A stretch of 64,000 nucleotides of DNA from Geodermatophilaceae bacterium URHA0031 (GCA_000620205.1 JHVP01000003.1:124001-188000), one strand, 5' to 3'. Positions 18,919 to 29,418 are shown, counted from the first letter of the stretch. Numbers and translations are program-made. Notes: generated by a model from the sequence alone, not told the origin.

Positions 18919-19553
18919 GTCCGCCCCAGCAACCGCAGCGCCTGGCGCAGCAGCACCGCGATCTCGACGGCACCGGTGGCGGCCACCTGCTCGTCGGCGA
19001 CCGGCGCCAGCTGGGCCACCGCTCCCTCGGCCTCCTTGCCGCTCCAGCCGAGGCTGACCAAGGCAGCGGTGAGCTGGTCACGCCACGGCGCCACCGGCGT
19101 CACCGAGGGCAGCCCGGAGACGGCAGGACCGTCGAGCGAGGTGTCGACCGACGTCGTCCCGAGCCGGTCCCGCAGCTCCAGGACCAACCGCTCGGCGCCC
19201 TTCTTGCCGATCCCGGGCACCTGCATGAGCGCCTTCAGGTCGCCCATCGAGACCGCGCGGCGCACCTCGCGGGGCGGGTGGATGGCCAGCACCGCCTGCG
19301 CCAGCCGCGGCCCGACGCCGTTGGCGGTCTGCAGCAGCTCGAACAGCTGGCGCTCGTCGTCGTCGGCGAAGCCGTAGAGGGTGAGCGAGTCCTCGCGGAC
19401 GACGAGGCTGGTCGCCAGCCGGGCCTGCTCCCCCACCGTGAGGCGGGCGATGGTGCCGGGGGTGCACTGCACCGACAGCCCCACCCCGCCGACCTCGACG
19501 ACGGCGCCGTCCGGGGACACGGCCGCGACCCGGCCCGAGACCGAGGCGATCAC
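18915..19553 (-). CDS. ruvA: Holliday junction DNA-binding protein RuvA
   Basis: RuvA tetramers bind the four-way junction and load RuvB. The 212-residue protein has the N-terminal OB fold ([20 protein letters not shown]), tandem helix-hairpin-helix motifs ([20 protein letters not shown] and [20 protein letters not shown]), and the C-terminal RuvB-binding domain ([19 protein letters not shown]). The start is the GTG at 19551-19553, which overlaps the ruvC stop (GTGA). A longer open frame upstream is only the shadow of ruvC. Confidence 0.95.
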   Translation of the reverse strand: MIASVSGRVAAVSPDGAVVEVGGVGLSVQCTPGTIARLTVGEQARLATSLVVREDSLTLYGFADDDERQLFELLQTANGVGPRLAQAVLAIHPPREVRRAVSMGDLKALMQVPGIGKKGAERLVLELRDRLGTTSVDTSLDGPAVSGLPSVTPVAPWRDQLTAALVSLGWSGKEAEGAVAQLAPVADEQVAATGAVEIAVLLRQALRLLGRT

Positions 19554-20119
19554 CGGGAGATCCCCGTCCACCGCGGCAGCGTCCGCGCGGCGGGCACCGG
19601 CGCACCGATGCCGCCGGCCAGCGCGGCGACCCGCAGCCGCTGCTGGGCCGGCCCGCGCCAGACGTGGCAGATCGCCAGGGCCAGCGCGTCGGCGGCGTCG
19701 GCCGGCTTGGGCGGCGTCGCCAGACCGAGCACCCGGGTCACCATCAACGTCACCTGCTCCTTGTCGGCCCGGCCGCTGCCGGAGATCGCGGCCTTGACCT
19801 CGCTGGGCGTGTGCCAGGCGACGGGCAGGTCGGCCTGCGCAGCGGCGAGGGCCGCGACACCTGCGGCCTGGGCCGTACCCGTCGCCGTTCCCTTGTTGTT
19901 CTGGTGGAACACCCGCTCGATGGCGACCGCGGCGGGACGGTGCTCCCGCAGCAGGGCGGTCACCGCCGTGTGCACCTCCAGCAGCCGGAGCTCCAGGTCG
20001 AGCTCGGGGGAGGTGCGGACGACGCCGACCCCGAGGGCCGTGGGCCGGGCACCGGGCCGTCCTTCGACCACGCCCCACCCGCACCGGGTCAGGCCCGGGT
20101 CGATGCCGAGCACCCGCAT
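19550..20119 (-). CDS. ruvC: Crossover junction endodeoxyribonuclease RuvC
   Basis: RuvC resolves Holliday junctions by paired nicks. The 189-residue protein has the catalytic Asp in [18 protein letters not shown], Glu in [11 protein letters not shown], and the C-terminal acidic pair in [15 protein letters not shown]; this is the RNase H-like fold. I start it at ATG 20119, directly before RVLGIDPG, with GGGGGAG five bases further upstream. The SOS box at 20140-20155 lies 20 bases upstream of the start. Confidence 0.95.
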   Translation of the reverse strand: MRVLGIDPGLTRCGWGVVEGRPGARPTALGVGVVRTSPELDLELRLLEVHTAVTALLREHRPAAVAIERVFHQNNKGTATGTAQAAGVAALAAAQADLPVAWHTPSEVKAAISGSGRADKEQVTLMVTRVLGLATPPKPADAADALALAICHVWRGPAQQRLRVAALAGGIGAPVPAARTLPRWTGISR

Positions 20120-20139
20120 GGCCACTCCCCCACGATCGC

Positions 20140-20155
20140 ACGAACACACGTTCGA
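20140..20155 (-). promoter_or_regulatory. LexA (SOS) box upstream of ruvCAB
   Basis: The plus strand reads ACGAACACACGTTCGA, which fits the actinobacterial/Gram-positive SOS box CGAAC-N4-GTTCG with eleven of the twelve TCGAAC/GTTCGA arm positions. It lies between the ruvC start and the yebC terminator. It predicts DNA-damage induction of the ruvC-ruvA-ruvB operon through LexA and RecA. Confidence 0.85.
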
Positions 20156-20211
20156 TGGAACGTTAGCCGTGAACCGCGTCCTGGCGGACCTGCGACACGC
20201 CCCCAGGGGCC

Positions 20212-20266
20212 GGCCCCCTCGCCGGGCCCCGCCGTGAGCCTGCGAACGGTGCGGGGCGAGGGGGCC
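20212..20266 (-). terminator. Hairpin terminator downstream of yebC
   Basis: GGCCCCCTCGCC (20212-20223) pairs perfectly with GGCGAGGGGGCC (20255-20266), a few bases past the yebC stop at 20273. It separates yebC from ruvC and is of the same sequence type as the hairpin at 11006-11059. Confidence 0.7.
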
Positions 20267-20272
20267 CTCCTG

Positions 20273-21021
<749 letters not shown>

Positions 21022-21025
<4 letters not shown>

Positions 21026-21687
21026 GACACTCTCCCCTCACTGCCGGCGCCGACGCCGGCACCGTCCGAACTCAGGTCTCGGGCACGGGTTGCCCGCACC
21101 AGCTCCACGAACATCGCGTGCACCCGGCGGTCGCCGGTGAGCTCGGGGTGGAAGCTGGTGGCCACCAGGCGACCCTGGCGGACCGCGACGATCTTACCGT
21201 CGGCCGGTCCGCCCACGACCCGGCCGAGGACCTCGACGTCCGGGCCGACCTCCTCGACCCAGGGGGCACGGATGAACACCGCGTGCACCGGGCCGCCGGG
21301 GACCCCCGCGACGTCGACCTCGCTCTCGAAGGAGTCGACCTGCCGGCCGAAGGCGTTGCGCCGGACCACGACGTCCAGCCCGCCGACGGTCTGCTGGTCG
21401 GCCGGGGCGTCCAGCACCCGGTCGGCCAGCAGGATCATCCCGGCGCAGGACCCGTACGCGGGGAGCCCGCCGCGGACGGCGTCCCGCAGCGGGCCGAGCA
21501 GGCCGAACCGGTCGGCGAGCTTGGCCATCGTCGTCGACTCGCCACCGGGGACGACCAGCCCGTCGACGCCCGCGAGCTCCGCGGGACGGCGGACGGTCAC
21601 CGGCTCCGCACCGGCCGCGCGCAGCGCCGCCAGGTGCTCGCGGACGTCGCCCTGCAGGGCGAGCACGCCGATGACGGGCCCGCTCAC
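21022..21687 (-). CDS. pdxT: Pyridoxal 5'-phosphate synthase glutaminase subunit PdxT
   Basis: PdxT hydrolyses glutamine and channels ammonia to PdxS. The 221-residue protein is a class I glutamine amidotransferase with the nucleophile Cys in [13 protein letters not shown], the oxyanion GGES in [11 protein letters not shown], and the His-Glu pair in [10 protein letters not shown]. It overlaps pdxS by four bases (GTGA), as expected for two subunits made in step. The C-terminal tail is somewhat longer than in Bacillus PdxT. Confidence 0.95.
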
Positions 21688-22601
21688 CAGCCGCGGGTGG
21701 CGTAGCGCTCGGACCCGGGCAGGGTGCTGACGTCGATCCCGACCATCGGCTCGCCGAGCCCGCGGGAGACCTTGGCGATGACCTCCGGGTCGTCGGCGAA
21801 GGTGGTGGCCTGGACGATCGCCGCGGCGCGCTGGGCCGGGTCGCCGGACTTGAAGATGCCGGAGCCGACGAAGACGCCCTGGGCGCCGAGCTGCATCATC
21901 ATCGCCGCGTCGGCCGGGGTCGCGATGCCGCCCGCGGTGAACAGGACGACGGGCAGGGCCCCGAGCTCGGCGACCTGGGTCACGAGCTCGATCGGAGCGC
22001 GCAGCTCCTTGGCGGCGACGAACAGCTCGGTCGGGTCCAGCGTCGACAGCCGCTTGATGCCGGCCCGGATCGAGCGCATGTGCCGGGTGGCCTCCACGAC
22101 GTTGCCGGTGCCGGCCTCGCCCTTGGAGCGGATCATCGCCGCCCCCTCGGAGATGCGGCGCAGCGCCTCACCCAGGTCGGTGGCCCCGCACACGAACGGC
22201 ACGGTGAACTCGCTCTTGGCGATGTGGTGCGCCTCGTCGGCCGGGGTGAGCACCTCGGACTCGTCGATGTAGTCGACCCCGAGGGCCTGCAGCACCTGGG
22301 CCTCGACGAAGTGGCCGATCCGGGCCTTGGCCATCACCGGGATGGAGACCGCGGCGATGATCGACTCGATCATGTCGGGGTCGCTCATCCGGGCGATGCC
22401 GCCCTGGGCGCGGATGTCGGCGGGCACCCGCTCGAGCGCCATGACGGCGACCGCACCGGCGTCCTCGGCGATCTTCGCCTGCTCGGGGGTGACGACGTCC
22501 ATGATCACACCGCCCTTGAGCTGCTCGGCCATGCCGCGCTTGACCCGGTCGGTCCCGGTGCCGCTGGGGAGGTCGGGGGTGCTGGGGGCGCTCTGGGCCA
22601 C
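21684..22601 (-). CDS. pdxS: Pyridoxal 5'-phosphate synthase lyase subunit PdxS
   Basis: PdxS builds pyridoxal phosphate from ribose 5-phosphate, glyceraldehyde 3-phosphate and ammonia. The 305-residue TIM barrel is highly conserved: [20 protein letters not shown] near the start, [22 protein letters not shown], the active-site lysines in [14 protein letters not shown] and [12 protein letters not shown], and [16 protein letters not shown]. The start is GTG 22601 with AAGG nine bases upstream; a TAGGCT hexamer about 50 bases upstream is a plausible -10. Confidence 0.96.
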   Translation of the reverse strand: MAQSAPSTPDLPSGTGTDRVKRGMAEQLKGGVIMDVVTPEQAKIAEDAGAVAVMALERVPADIRAQGGIARMSDPDMIESIIAAVSIPVMAKARIGHFVEAQVLQALGVDYIDESEVLTPADEAHHIAKSEFTVPFVCGATDLGEALRRISEGAAMIRSKGEAGTGNVVEATRHMRSIRAGIKRLSTLDPTELFVAAKELRAPIELVTQVAELGALPVVLFTAGGIATPADAAMMMQLGAQGVFVGSGIFKSGDPAQRAAAIVQATTFADDPEVIAKVSRGLGEPMVGIDVSTLPGSERYATRGW

Positions 22602-22652
22602 GGGGTGCTGCCTTCGGGTCGGGCGGGAACGGACGACCCAGCCTACGGCCGG

Positions 22653-23192
22653 TCAGCCCCGCGGCCGCGGGCCGCCGGTGTGCGGTCCCCCGGCGAGGAC
22701 GGCGTCCAGCCCGTCGTCGATGTCGAAGTAGCGGGGCAGCGGGCGGCCCGCGTGCAACCGGAGCACCCGGGGCAGCCGGCTGCGGCGCAGCGCCCGGGTG
22801 TCCCGGACGGCGTCGTTGTAGAACCGCCGCGCCAGGGCCACCCGCATCCCGGCGTCACCCAGCTCGTGGCTCAGCACCGGCTCGGGCACCCGGCGCAGCA
22901 GCCGGCCGAGCCGGTTCTCCGCGGCCTCCCGGTCGCCGGCGCTCGGGGCGCGGGCACCGGCCGCGGCGTCGGCGAGCTCCCCGGCGAGGTCGGCCCCGAG
23001 GTCCTCGACGCGCTCCCGGGCCAGCGCCGCGGTGAGCTCGGCCCGGCGCAGCAGCGCCCCGTCGAGCACCTCCCGCGCCCGCCGCACCCGGCCGGCGAGC
23101 CGGCGCAGGCGGGTGAGGGTGAACGTGGTCCAGGCCAGCAGCAGGACGAGCAGGACGGCCGCGGCGCTCACCAGCCAGGTCCCGGGGTCCAC
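22653..23192 (-). CDS. LemA-like membrane protein
   Basis: A 179-residue protein with one N-terminal membrane segment (WLVSAAAVLLVLLLAWTTFT) and a long helical cytoplasmic part. LRRLAGRVRRAREVLDGALL and the later RFYNDAVRDTRAL resemble LemA proteins, where YNDAVR is a hallmark. The similarity is partial, and the tail beyond residue 155 is unlike LemA, so I call it LemA-like. The GTG start has no ribosome site but has TAGCCT eight bases upstream (23201-23206), suggesting a leaderless mRNA whose promoter overlaps the pimA stop codon. Confidence 0.65.
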   Translation of the reverse strand: MDPGTWLVSAAAVLLVLLLAWTTFTLTRLRRLAGRVRRAREVLDGALLRRAELTAALARERVEDLGADLAGELADAAAGARAPSAGDREAAENRLGRLLRRVPEPVLSHELGDAGMRVALARRFYNDAVRDTRALRRSRLPRVLRLHAGRPLPRYFDIDDGLDAVLAGGPHTGGPRPRG

Positions 23193-23200
23193 AGCGGAAC

Positions 23201-23206
23201 AGGCTA
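23201..23206 (-). promoter_or_regulatory. Putative leaderless -10 for the LemA-like gene
   Basis: TAGCCT on the minus strand ends eight bases before the GTG. Its first three bases are also the pimA TAG stop codon. No Shine-Dalgarno sequence is seen. Confidence 0.45.
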
Positions 23207-24433
23207 GCGCCGCACCCGCCGGCGGAACGGTCCCGCGGTCGTGGGATCGCCGTCCGCGTCGTGCGGCGACGCACCGAGCAGGGCGGCGTCGTCCTCGTGC
23301 GAGGCGGTCACCCCGAGGCCGCCCGTGGGGGCCACCGTCTCGTAGACCGCGAGGATCCGGTCGGCCACCACCGCCCAGTCGTAACCGGCGACCGCCTGGC
23401 GGCCGGCCTCGGTGAGCTGCGCCCGGCGCCCGGGGTCCCCCAGCAGGCCGGACAGCGCGCCAGCCAGCGCGGCGGCGTCGCCCCGGGGCACCAGCACACC
23501 GGCCTGGCCGTCCTCGAGGACCCGGGCGAAGGCGTCCAGGTCGCTGGCGACCACCGGCGCGCCGGCGGCCATCGCCTCCAGCAGGACCACGCCGAAGGAC
23601 TCCCCCAGCAGGTTGGGCGCGCAGTAGACGTCGACCGAGCGCAGGAACGCGGCCTTCTCCGGCTCGGTCAGCTCACCGAGCAGCGTCACGTGCGGTGCCA
23701 GATCCACCCCGACCAGGTCGGCGAAGTCACCCGGGTCGCCCCGGCCGGCGACCAGCAGCCGGGCGTCCGGGTGGTCGCGGACCACGCTGCGCATCGCCTC
23801 GAGCAGCACCGGCAGGCCCTTGCGCGGCTCGTCGTAGCGCCCCAGGAAGCCGATCGTCGGGCCGCCCCGCCCACGGGCGTGCCCCGGCAGCGACGGCCCC
23901 TCGGCGAAGCCGGCGACGTGCACGCCGTTGGGGATCACCACCGCGTCGCCGCCGAGGTGCTCGACCTGCACCCGGCGGGCGAAGTCCGAGACCGCGATCC
24001 GGCCGCCGATCTTCTCCAGCCACGGCCGGACCCAGGGGCCCCATGCGGCCAGGAACTTCGACCGGGTGGTCGCCGCGTGGAAGGTGGCCACGATCGGCCC
24101 CTTGGCGATGATGCAGACCAGCAGGGACACCGAGGGCGGGGCCGGCTCGTGCACGTGGACGACGTCGAAGGCGCCGTCCCGCAGCCAGCGGCGCACCCGC
24201 GCGGCCGACACCAGACCGAACTGGAAGCTGGCCATCGAGCCGTTGTACGGGACCGGCACCGCCCGGCCGGCCCAGGTGACGTGCTCGGCGGGGAGGTTCT
24301 CCTCGTGCTCGGCCGGGGTGAGCACCTCGACGTGGTGGCCGCGCGCGCGGAGGGTCTCGGCGAGGTCGCGCACGTGGTACTGGACGCCGCCGGGGACGTC
24401 CCACTGGTACGGGCAGACCAGACCGATGCGCAT
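23204..24433 (-). CDS. pimA: Phosphatidyl-myo-inositol mannosyltransferase PimA
   Basis: PimA transfers the first mannose from GDP-mannose to phosphatidylinositol on the inner face of the membrane. The 409-residue GT4 (GT-B fold) protein opens MRIGLVCPYQWDVPGGVQYH, the PimA signature with the Gly-Gly acceptor loop, and has the retaining GT motif EPRKGLPVLLEAM and NLLGESFGVVLLEAMAAG (the EX7E motif). ATG 24433 overlaps the patA stop (TGATG). The C-terminal 35 residues are a polar tail. It completes the thrS-HIT-pgsA-patA-pimA cluster. Confidence 0.95.
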   Translation of the reverse strand: MRIGLVCPYQWDVPGGVQYHVRDLAETLRARGHHVEVLTPAEHEENLPAEHVTWAGRAVPVPYNGSMASFQFGLVSAARVRRWLRDGAFDVVHVHEPAPPSVSLLVCIIAKGPIVATFHAATTRSKFLAAWGPWVRPWLEKIGGRIAVSDFARRVQVEHLGGDAVVIPNGVHVAGFAEGPSLPGHARGRGGPTIGFLGRYDEPRKGLPVLLEAMRSVVRDHPDARLLVAGRGDPGDFADLVGVDLAPHVTLLGELTEPEKAAFLRSVDVYCAPNLLGESFGVVLLEAMAAGAPVVASDLDAFARVLEDGQAGVLVPRGDAAALAGALSGLLGDPGRRAQLTEAGRQAVAGYDWAVVADRILAVYETVAPTGGLGVTASHEDDAALLGASPHDADGDPTTAGPFRRRVRR

Positions 24434-25425
24434 CAGGCCGGCTCCCTCGACTCCTGGGTCACCACGGCCGGCGTGGGGGTGCCGAGCGGGGTGGGCCGGA
24501 CGCCCGGACCGACGTCGGGCCAGATCCGGCCGAGCACGTGCCAGTCCTCGGGCTGCTCGCTGATCGTGGCGGCGAACGCGTCGGCGACCTGCTGCATGGC
24601 CGCGCCGACCCGCTCCCGCAGCCGGCCCGGCCCGGCGACGGGCACCTCGGGGTGGACGACGAAGCGCCAGCCGTCGCCGTCGAACTGGCAGATGGCGGGC
24701 AGCAGCGCCGCGCCGGTCTGCGCGGCGAGCAGCGCCGGGCCGCCGGGCATCGCCGACCGCCGGCCGAAGAAGGTCACCGGGACGCCCGAGCCGGAGAGGT
24801 CCCGGTCGACCAGCAGGCAGGTCACCCCGCCGTCGGTCAGCCACTCGCGGAGCACGGCCGAGCTGGGCCGGTCGCCGCCGGTGAGCGGCACCACCCGCAT
24901 CCCCAGGCCCTCCCGGAACTCGACGAAGCGGCGGTACAGCGACTCCGGCCGCAACCGCTCGGCGACGGTCAGGAACGGGCCGCCGAGCCAGTCGACCAGC
25001 CAGACCCCGGCGGTGTCCCAGTTGCCGCTGTGCGGCAGGGCGAACACGACGCCGCGGCCCTCGGCCCGGACTCGCTCCAGGTGCTCCTGGCCGAGCATCG
25101 TCGAGGCCGCGACGACCCGCTCCCGGTCCAGCACCGGCAGCCGGAACGCCTCCTGCCAGTACCGCGCGTAGGACTGCACCGCCCGCCGGGTGACGGCGTC
25201 CAGCGCCGCGTCGTCCAGGGTGCCGCCGGTGACGACGTCGAGGTTGGCGCGCAGCTGCCGCACGCGGCGCCCGCCCCGGCGGGCGGCGAGCGCTCCGCCG
25301 CCGGCGAACAGCCCGCGGGCGACCGGGCCGGGCAGCAGCCGGACCGCCCGCCACCCGGCCGCGTAGCCGGCGTCGGTCAGCCGGTCGCGCAGCTCGGCGG
25401 CCCGGGCCACGACAGGACCGGTCAC
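24433..25425 (-). CDS. patA: Phosphatidylinositol mannoside acyltransferase (PatA-like)
   Basis: PatA acylates the mannose of PIM1/PIM2. The 330-residue protein belongs to the HtrB/LpxL acyltransferase family and shows the catalytic HX4D motif in FALPHSGNWD, followed by TVAERLRPESLYRRFVEFRE and CLLVDRDLSGSGV. The GTG at 25425 overlaps the pgsA stop by four bases; a longer open frame upstream is the shadow of pgsA. Function is assigned from family and from the unbroken pgsA-patA-pimA order. Confidence 0.92.
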   Translation of the reverse strand: MTGPVVARAAELRDRLTDAGYAAGWRAVRLLPGPVARGLFAGGGALAARRGGRRVRQLRANLDVVTGGTLDDAALDAVTRRAVQSYARYWQEAFRLPVLDRERVVAASTMLGQEHLERVRAEGRGVVFALPHSGNWDTAGVWLVDWLGGPFLTVAERLRPESLYRRFVEFREGLGMRVVPLTGGDRPSSAVLREWLTDGGVTCLLVDRDLSGSGVPVTFFGRRSAMPGGPALLAAQTGAALLPAICQFDGDGWRFVVHPEVPVAGPGRLRERVGAAMQQVADAFAATISEQPEDWHVLGRIWPDVGPGVRPTPLGTPTPAVVTQESREPA

Positions 25426-26090
25426 GGTGCGGGCGGGCCGGCGGGCTCGTCGGCGCCGGCGGGCCGGTCGTGGGGCGCCGGGAGGCGCATGCCCCGCGAC
25501 CCGCTCCGGACGGCGGCGAAGCGCTGCCCGACGGTGACGGCGCTGCCCGCGAGCAGCAGCCACAGGCAGACGTGCAGCGCGTACGGGATGCCGAGCCCGG
25601 TGAAGCCGGTGCCGACCAGCACCAGGATCAGCCGCTCGGTGCGCTCGACGATGCCGACCTCGACCCGCAGCCCCATCCCCTCGGCGCGCGCCTTGACGTA
25701 GGAGGTGAGCACGCCCAGCACCAGGCAGACCAGCGACAGCCCGACGATCAGCCGGTTGTCGCCGTCCCCGCTGTACCACCAGGCCAGCCCGGCGAAGATG
25801 GCCGCGTCCGCCGCCCGGTCACCGGTGGAGTCCAGCACGGCGCCGAACACCGAGCCGCCGCCGCGGGCGCGGGCCAGCGCGCCGTCCAGCATGTCGAGCA
25901 GGACGAACACGGTCACCGCGAAGGCGCCCCAGAACAGCGCGCCGTTGCCGATGCCGAAGACCGCGGCGGCCACCGCGCCCAGGGTGCCGGTGAGGGTCAC
26001 CGCGTCAGCGGTGACCCCGGCCCGGACCAGGCCGCGCACCACCGGGGCCCAGAAGCGGCCGACGGCGGGGCGGAGGTTGACGCCGAGCAC
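25422..26090 (-). CDS. pgsA: Phosphatidylinositol phosphate synthase (CDP-alcohol phosphatidyltransferase)
   Basis: This enzyme joins inositol 1-phosphate to CDP-diacylglycerol, the first step to phosphatidylinositol in actinobacteria. The 222-residue protein has about six membrane segments and the CDP-OH-P signature DX2DGX2ARX8GX3DX3D, seen as DMLDGALARARGGGSVFGAV followed by LDSTGDR. The conserved SYVKARAEGMGL loop follows. The gene starts one base after the HIT gene stops, and its product supplies PatA and PimA downstream. Confidence 0.93.
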   Translation of the reverse strand: MLGVNLRPAVGRFWAPVVRGLVRAGVTADAVTLTGTLGAVAAAVFGIGNGALFWGAFAVTVFVLLDMLDGALARARGGGSVFGAVLDSTGDRAADAAIFAGLAWWYSGDGDNRLIVGLSLVCLVLGVLTSYVKARAEGMGLRVEVGIVERTERLILVLVGTGFTGLGIPYALHVCLWLLLAGSAVTVGQRFAAVRSGSRGMRLPAPHDRPAGADEPAGPPAP

Positions 26091-26696
26091 TCAGGCCACC
26101 CCTGCGCCCGGCTCGCCGACCTCGTCGGGAGCCGTGGGCCACCGGGCGGCCAGCAGCTGCCGGGTCTCCGACAGCACCTGCGGCAGCACCCGGGTGAGCC
26201 CGACGACCGGCATGAAGTTGGTGTCCCCGCCCCAGCGGGGGACGGCGTGCTGGTGCAGGTGGTCGGCGATCCCGGCGCCGGCGACCGAGCCCTGGTTCAT
26301 CCCGATGTTGAAGCCGTGGGCGCCGCTGACCGCGCGGACGACCCGCATCGCCGTCTGCGTGAAGGCGCCGAGCTCGGCGACCTCGGTGACGGTCAGGTCG
26401 GTGTAGTCGGGCACGTGCCGGTACGGCACCACCATCAGGTGGCCGGCGTTGTAGGGGTAGAGGTTGAGCACGGCGAAGACGGTCTCGCCGCGGGCCACGA
26501 CGAGCCCGTCCTCGTCGCTCATGGCCGGGATGAGGCAGAACGGGCAGTCGTGCTCGCCGGTCGGCTTGCCCGCCCCGCGGATGTAGTCCATCCGGTAGGG
26601 GGTCCACAGGCGCTCGAAGACCGCCGTCGGGCCGCCGTGGTCGTTGTCCACGGCGGCCTGACGGTCCGCGGGGTCCGTGCCGGGGATCGAGCTCAT
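26091..26696 (-). CDS. HIT family protein (Ap4A phosphorylase-like hydrolase)
   Basis: A 201-residue histidine-triad nucleotide-binding protein. The triad is in [14 protein letters not shown] (H-x-H-x-H). [13 protein letters not shown] and [12 protein letters not shown] at the N-terminus mark the actinobacterial branch, often annotated as AP-4-A phosphorylase; the two cysteines in CPFC may bind zinc. It overlaps thrS by four bases (ATGA). In mycobacteria the same gene lies between thrS and pgsA, so it is part of the PIM locus, though its role there is unclear. Confidence 0.88.
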   Translation of the reverse strand: MSSIPGTDPADRQAAVDNDHGGPTAVFERLWTPYRMDYIRGAGKPTGEHDCPFCLIPAMSDEDGLVVARGETVFAVLNLYPYNAGHLMVVPYRHVPDYTDLTVTEVAELGAFTQTAMRVVRAVSGAHGFNIGMNQGSVAGAGIADHLHQHAVPRWGGDTNFMPVVGLTRVLPQVLSETRQLLAARWPTAPDEVGEPGAGVA

Positions 26697-28738
26697 CCGA
26701 GCGTGGCCCCCGCGCCCGGAGTGCTGGCGGTCGGGTCGGCGTTGTGCCGGGCGGCGACCCAGTCGGCGACCTGCGCCACCGCCTCGGCGATCGGGACGCC
26801 GTTGCGCTGCGACCCGTCGCGGTACCGGAAGGAGACCGCGCCCGCCTCGGCATCGGTGGCTCCGGCGATGAGCACGAAGGGCACCTTCTGCTTGCTGGCG
26901 GTGCGGATCTTCTTCTGCATCCGGTCGTCGGAGTCGTCGATCTCCACCCGGATGCCCTTCTCCCGCAGCTGCAGCGCGACGTCGCGCAGGTAGGGCACCT
27001 GCTCGTCGGTGATCGGGATGCCGACGACCTGGACCGGCGCCAGCCAGGCCGGGAACGCACCCGCGTAGTGCTCGGTGAGCACTCCGAAGAACCGCTCGAT
27101 GGACCCGAACTTCGCCGAGTGGATCATCACCGGCTGCTGGTGCGAGCCGTCGGCGGCGGTGAACTCCAGGCCGAAGCCGGCGGGCTGGTTGAAGTCGTAC
27201 TGGATCGTCGACATCTGCCAGGTCCGGCCGATGGCGTCCCGGGCCTGCACCGAGATCTTCGGGCCGTAGAACGCCGCGCCGCCCGGGTCGGCCACGAGCT
27301 CCAGCCCGGTCTCCTTCGCCGCCTCCTCGAGCACGGCCGTGGCGTTGGCCCACTCCTCCTCGGAGCCGATGAACTTCGACTGCTTGTCCGGGTCGTCGCC
27401 GCGGGTGGACAGCTCCAGGTAGTAGTCGTCCAGGCCGAAGTCGCTGAGCAACCCCAGCACGAACGCCAGCAGGTGGCGGATCTCCCCCGGCGCCTGCTCG
27501 GGGGTCACGTAGCTGTGCGAGTCGTCCTGGGTGAGCCCGCGCACCCGCGTGAGGCCGTGGATGACGCCGGACTTCTCGTACCGGTACACGGTGCCGAACT
27601 CGAAGAACCGCAGCGGCAGCTCGCGGTAGGACCGCCCGCGCGACCGGAAGATCAGGTTGTGCATCGGGCAGTTCATGGCCTTGAGGTAGTACGTCGAGTT
27701 GTCCAGCTCCATCGGCGGGAACATGGTGTCGGCGTAGTACGGCAGGTGGCCGGACAGCTCGAACACGTGCTGCTTGCTCAGGTGAGGGGTCCCGACGTAG
27801 TCGAAGCCCTCCTCGATGTGCCGCCGGCGGACGTAGTCCTCCATCTCGCGCTTCACGACCCCGCCCTTGGGGTGGAAGACCGCCAGGCCGGAGCCGATCT
27901 CGTCGGGGAAGCTGAACAGGTCCAGCTCCAGGCCCAGCCGGCGGTGGTCGCGGCGCTCGGCCTCCGCGACCTGCTCGAGGTACGCCTTGTGCGCGTCCTT
28001 GCTCTCCCAGGCGGTGCCGTAGACCCGCTGCAGCTGCGGGTTCTTCTCGTTGCCCCGCCAGTAGGCGGCGGCGCTGCGGGTGAGGGAGAACGCCGGGATG
28101 GCACTGGTGCGCGGCAGGTGCGGGCCACGGCACAGGTCGGTCCACACCCGGTCGCCGGAGCGGGCGTCCAGGTTGTCGTACATCGTCAGCTGCGCGCCGC
28201 CGACCTCCACGTCGGCGCCCTCGGCGTCGCCTGCCCCGCCCTTGAGGCCGATCAGCTCCAGCTTGTACGGCTCGTGCGCCAGCTCGGCGCGGGCGTCCTC
28301 GTCGCTGATCTCCCGCCGGCTGAAGTACTGCCCGGCGCGGACGATCTCGGTCATCTTCTTCTCGAGCGCCTGCAGGTCCTCGGGGGTGAAGGGGCGCTCG
28401 GGGTCGAAGTCGTAGTAGAAGCCGTTCTCCACCGGCGGGCCGATGCCCAGCCGGGTGCCGGGGAACAGGTCCTGCACGGCCTGGGCGAGCACGTGCGCGG
28501 CGGAGTGCCGGATGACCGCACGCCCTTCGGCGCTGGCCGCCGGGACCGGCTCGACCTCGGCGTCGGCGTCCGGGGTCCAGGCCAGGTCCTTCAGCTCCCC
28601 CGACGCCACCTCCCGGACGACGACCGCGCCGTCGGGGCCCTTGAGCGGCACCCCCGAGTCCTTGAGCGCCTGCACGGCCGTCGTCCCGGCCGGCACCCGG
28701 ATCGGGGTGGCGGTGGACGGTGAGGGCGGCGCGGACAC
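26693..28738 (-). CDS. thrS: Threonyl-tRNA synthetase
   Basis: ThrRS charges tRNA-Thr and edits mischarged serine. The 681-residue protein has an N-terminal TGS domain ([20 protein letters not shown]), the editing domain with [10 protein letters not shown] and the zinc-type YYDFD region, and the class II core: motif 2 [20 protein letters not shown], and HCS-type zinc ligands including MNCPMHN, then the anticodon domain. The start is GTG 28738 with AGGAG six bases upstream. A TAGTCT hexamer at 28790-28795 is the likely -10. It heads the PIM gene cluster. Confidence 0.96.
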   Translation of the reverse strand: MSAPPSPSTATPIRVPAGTTAVQALKDSGVPLKGPDGAVVVREVASGELKDLAWTPDADAEVEPVPAASAEGRAVIRHSAAHVLAQAVQDLFPGTRLGIGPPVENGFYYDFDPERPFTPEDLQALEKKMTEIVRAGQYFSRREISDEDARAELAHEPYKLELIGLKGGAGDAEGADVEVGGAQLTMYDNLDARSGDRVWTDLCRGPHLPRTSAIPAFSLTRSAAAYWRGNEKNPQLQRVYGTAWESKDAHKAYLEQVAEAERRDHRRLGLELDLFSFPDEIGSGLAVFHPKGGVVKREMEDYVRRRHIEEGFDYVGTPHLSKQHVFELSGHLPYYADTMFPPMELDNSTYYLKAMNCPMHNLIFRSRGRSYRELPLRFFEFGTVYRYEKSGVIHGLTRVRGLTQDDSHSYVTPEQAPGEIRHLLAFVLGLLSDFGLDDYYLELSTRGDDPDKQSKFIGSEEEWANATAVLEEAAKETGLELVADPGGAAFYGPKISVQARDAIGRTWQMSTIQYDFNQPAGFGLEFTAADGSHQQPVMIHSAKFGSIERFFGVLTEHYAGAFPAWLAPVQVVGIPITDEQVPYLRDVALQLREKGIRVEIDDSDDRMQKKIRTASKQKVPFVLIAGATDAEAGAVSFRYRDGSQRNGVPIAEAVAQVADWVAARHNADPTASTPGAGATLG

Positions 28739-28789
28739 GAGCGACTCCTGGGGATCGACAGCTGCCGGCCGGACGGCCGGGCACCACCG

Positions 28790-28795
28790 AGACTA
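28790..28795 (-). promoter_or_regulatory. Candidate thrS promoter -10 hexamer
   Basis: TAGTCT on the minus strand would place the transcript start about 45 bases before thrS. The short leader has no room for a T-box; only a small GGCCGG-based stem is seen in it. Confidence 0.4.
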
Positions 28796-28841
28796 GTGCG
28801 CGGGGTGCCGCTGCCCGGTGCGACTTCCTCGGCCGGGACGA

Positions 28842-29411
28842 TCAGCCCAGCAGGCGGACGGCGTCCCCGTCGGCGACCCGGCCGGGCGTGCGGACCTCCG
28901 CGTAGACGCCGAGGCAGTGCTTGGGGGTGCGGACCACGTCGAGCACCGCCTCCCCGACCTGCAGGCGCCGCCCCACCCACGCCCGCTCGTCCTGGCCGCC
29001 GGTCAGCTGCAGCACCAGGTTGGCCCGTGGGTCGTCGGCCGAGCAGCCCTCGGGGACCTCGCCGGCGGCGGCCCGGTCGATCGCGGCGCGGGAGACCAGG
29101 TGCACCGCCGCCGCGTCGGTCCGTGGGCCGTCGGCGGAGCGCACCAGCCGGACCGGGCGTCCGAGCGCCTCGGTGAGGGTGCGGGTGTCCGCCTCGTCGT
29201 CGCCGGTGGCCACCACCTGCGCCAGCTGCGGCGTCGTCTTCACCGTGACCCGCTCACCGGTGCCGGCTTCGACCACCGACCAGGCCCGGTCACCGCGCAG
29301 CCCGGCGCTGTCGACCCGGGCCGCCGGCACGGTGCGGCCGGCCAGGGACTTCACCGGGTAGACCGAGATCGAGGCCACCCGCCCCACGACCACATCTCCG
29401 CTGTCGCTCAC
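28842..29411 (-). CDS. MOSC domain protein
   Basis: MOSC proteins handle molybdenum-cofactor sulfur or use the cofactor to reduce N-hydroxylated substrates (mARC-like). The 189-residue protein has the MOSC N-terminal barrel (ISVYPVKSLAGRTVPAARVD, then GLRGDRAWSVV) and the MOSC core with SADDPRANLVLQL and the conserved cysteine in TPKHCLGVYAEV. It is shorter than typical YiiM or mARC proteins and has no ferredoxin domain. The GTG start lacks a ribosome site and has TAGCGT seven bases upstream, so a leaderless mRNA is likely. Confidence 0.85.
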   Translation of the reverse strand: MSDSGDVVVGRVASISVYPVKSLAGRTVPAARVDSAGLRGDRAWSVVEAGTGERVTVKTTPQLAQVVATGDDEADTRTLTEALGRPVRLVRSADGPRTDAAAVHLVSRAAIDRAAAGEVPEGCSADDPRANLVLQLTGGQDERAWVGRRLQVGEAVLDVVRTPKHCLGVYAEVRTPGRVADGDAVRLLG

Positions 29412-29418
29412 CCCGGCG

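Noticed and set aside
28739-28841. T-box riboswitch upstream of thrS
   Set aside because: The leader from the likely -10 is only about 45 bases, too short, and no T-box sequence is visible.
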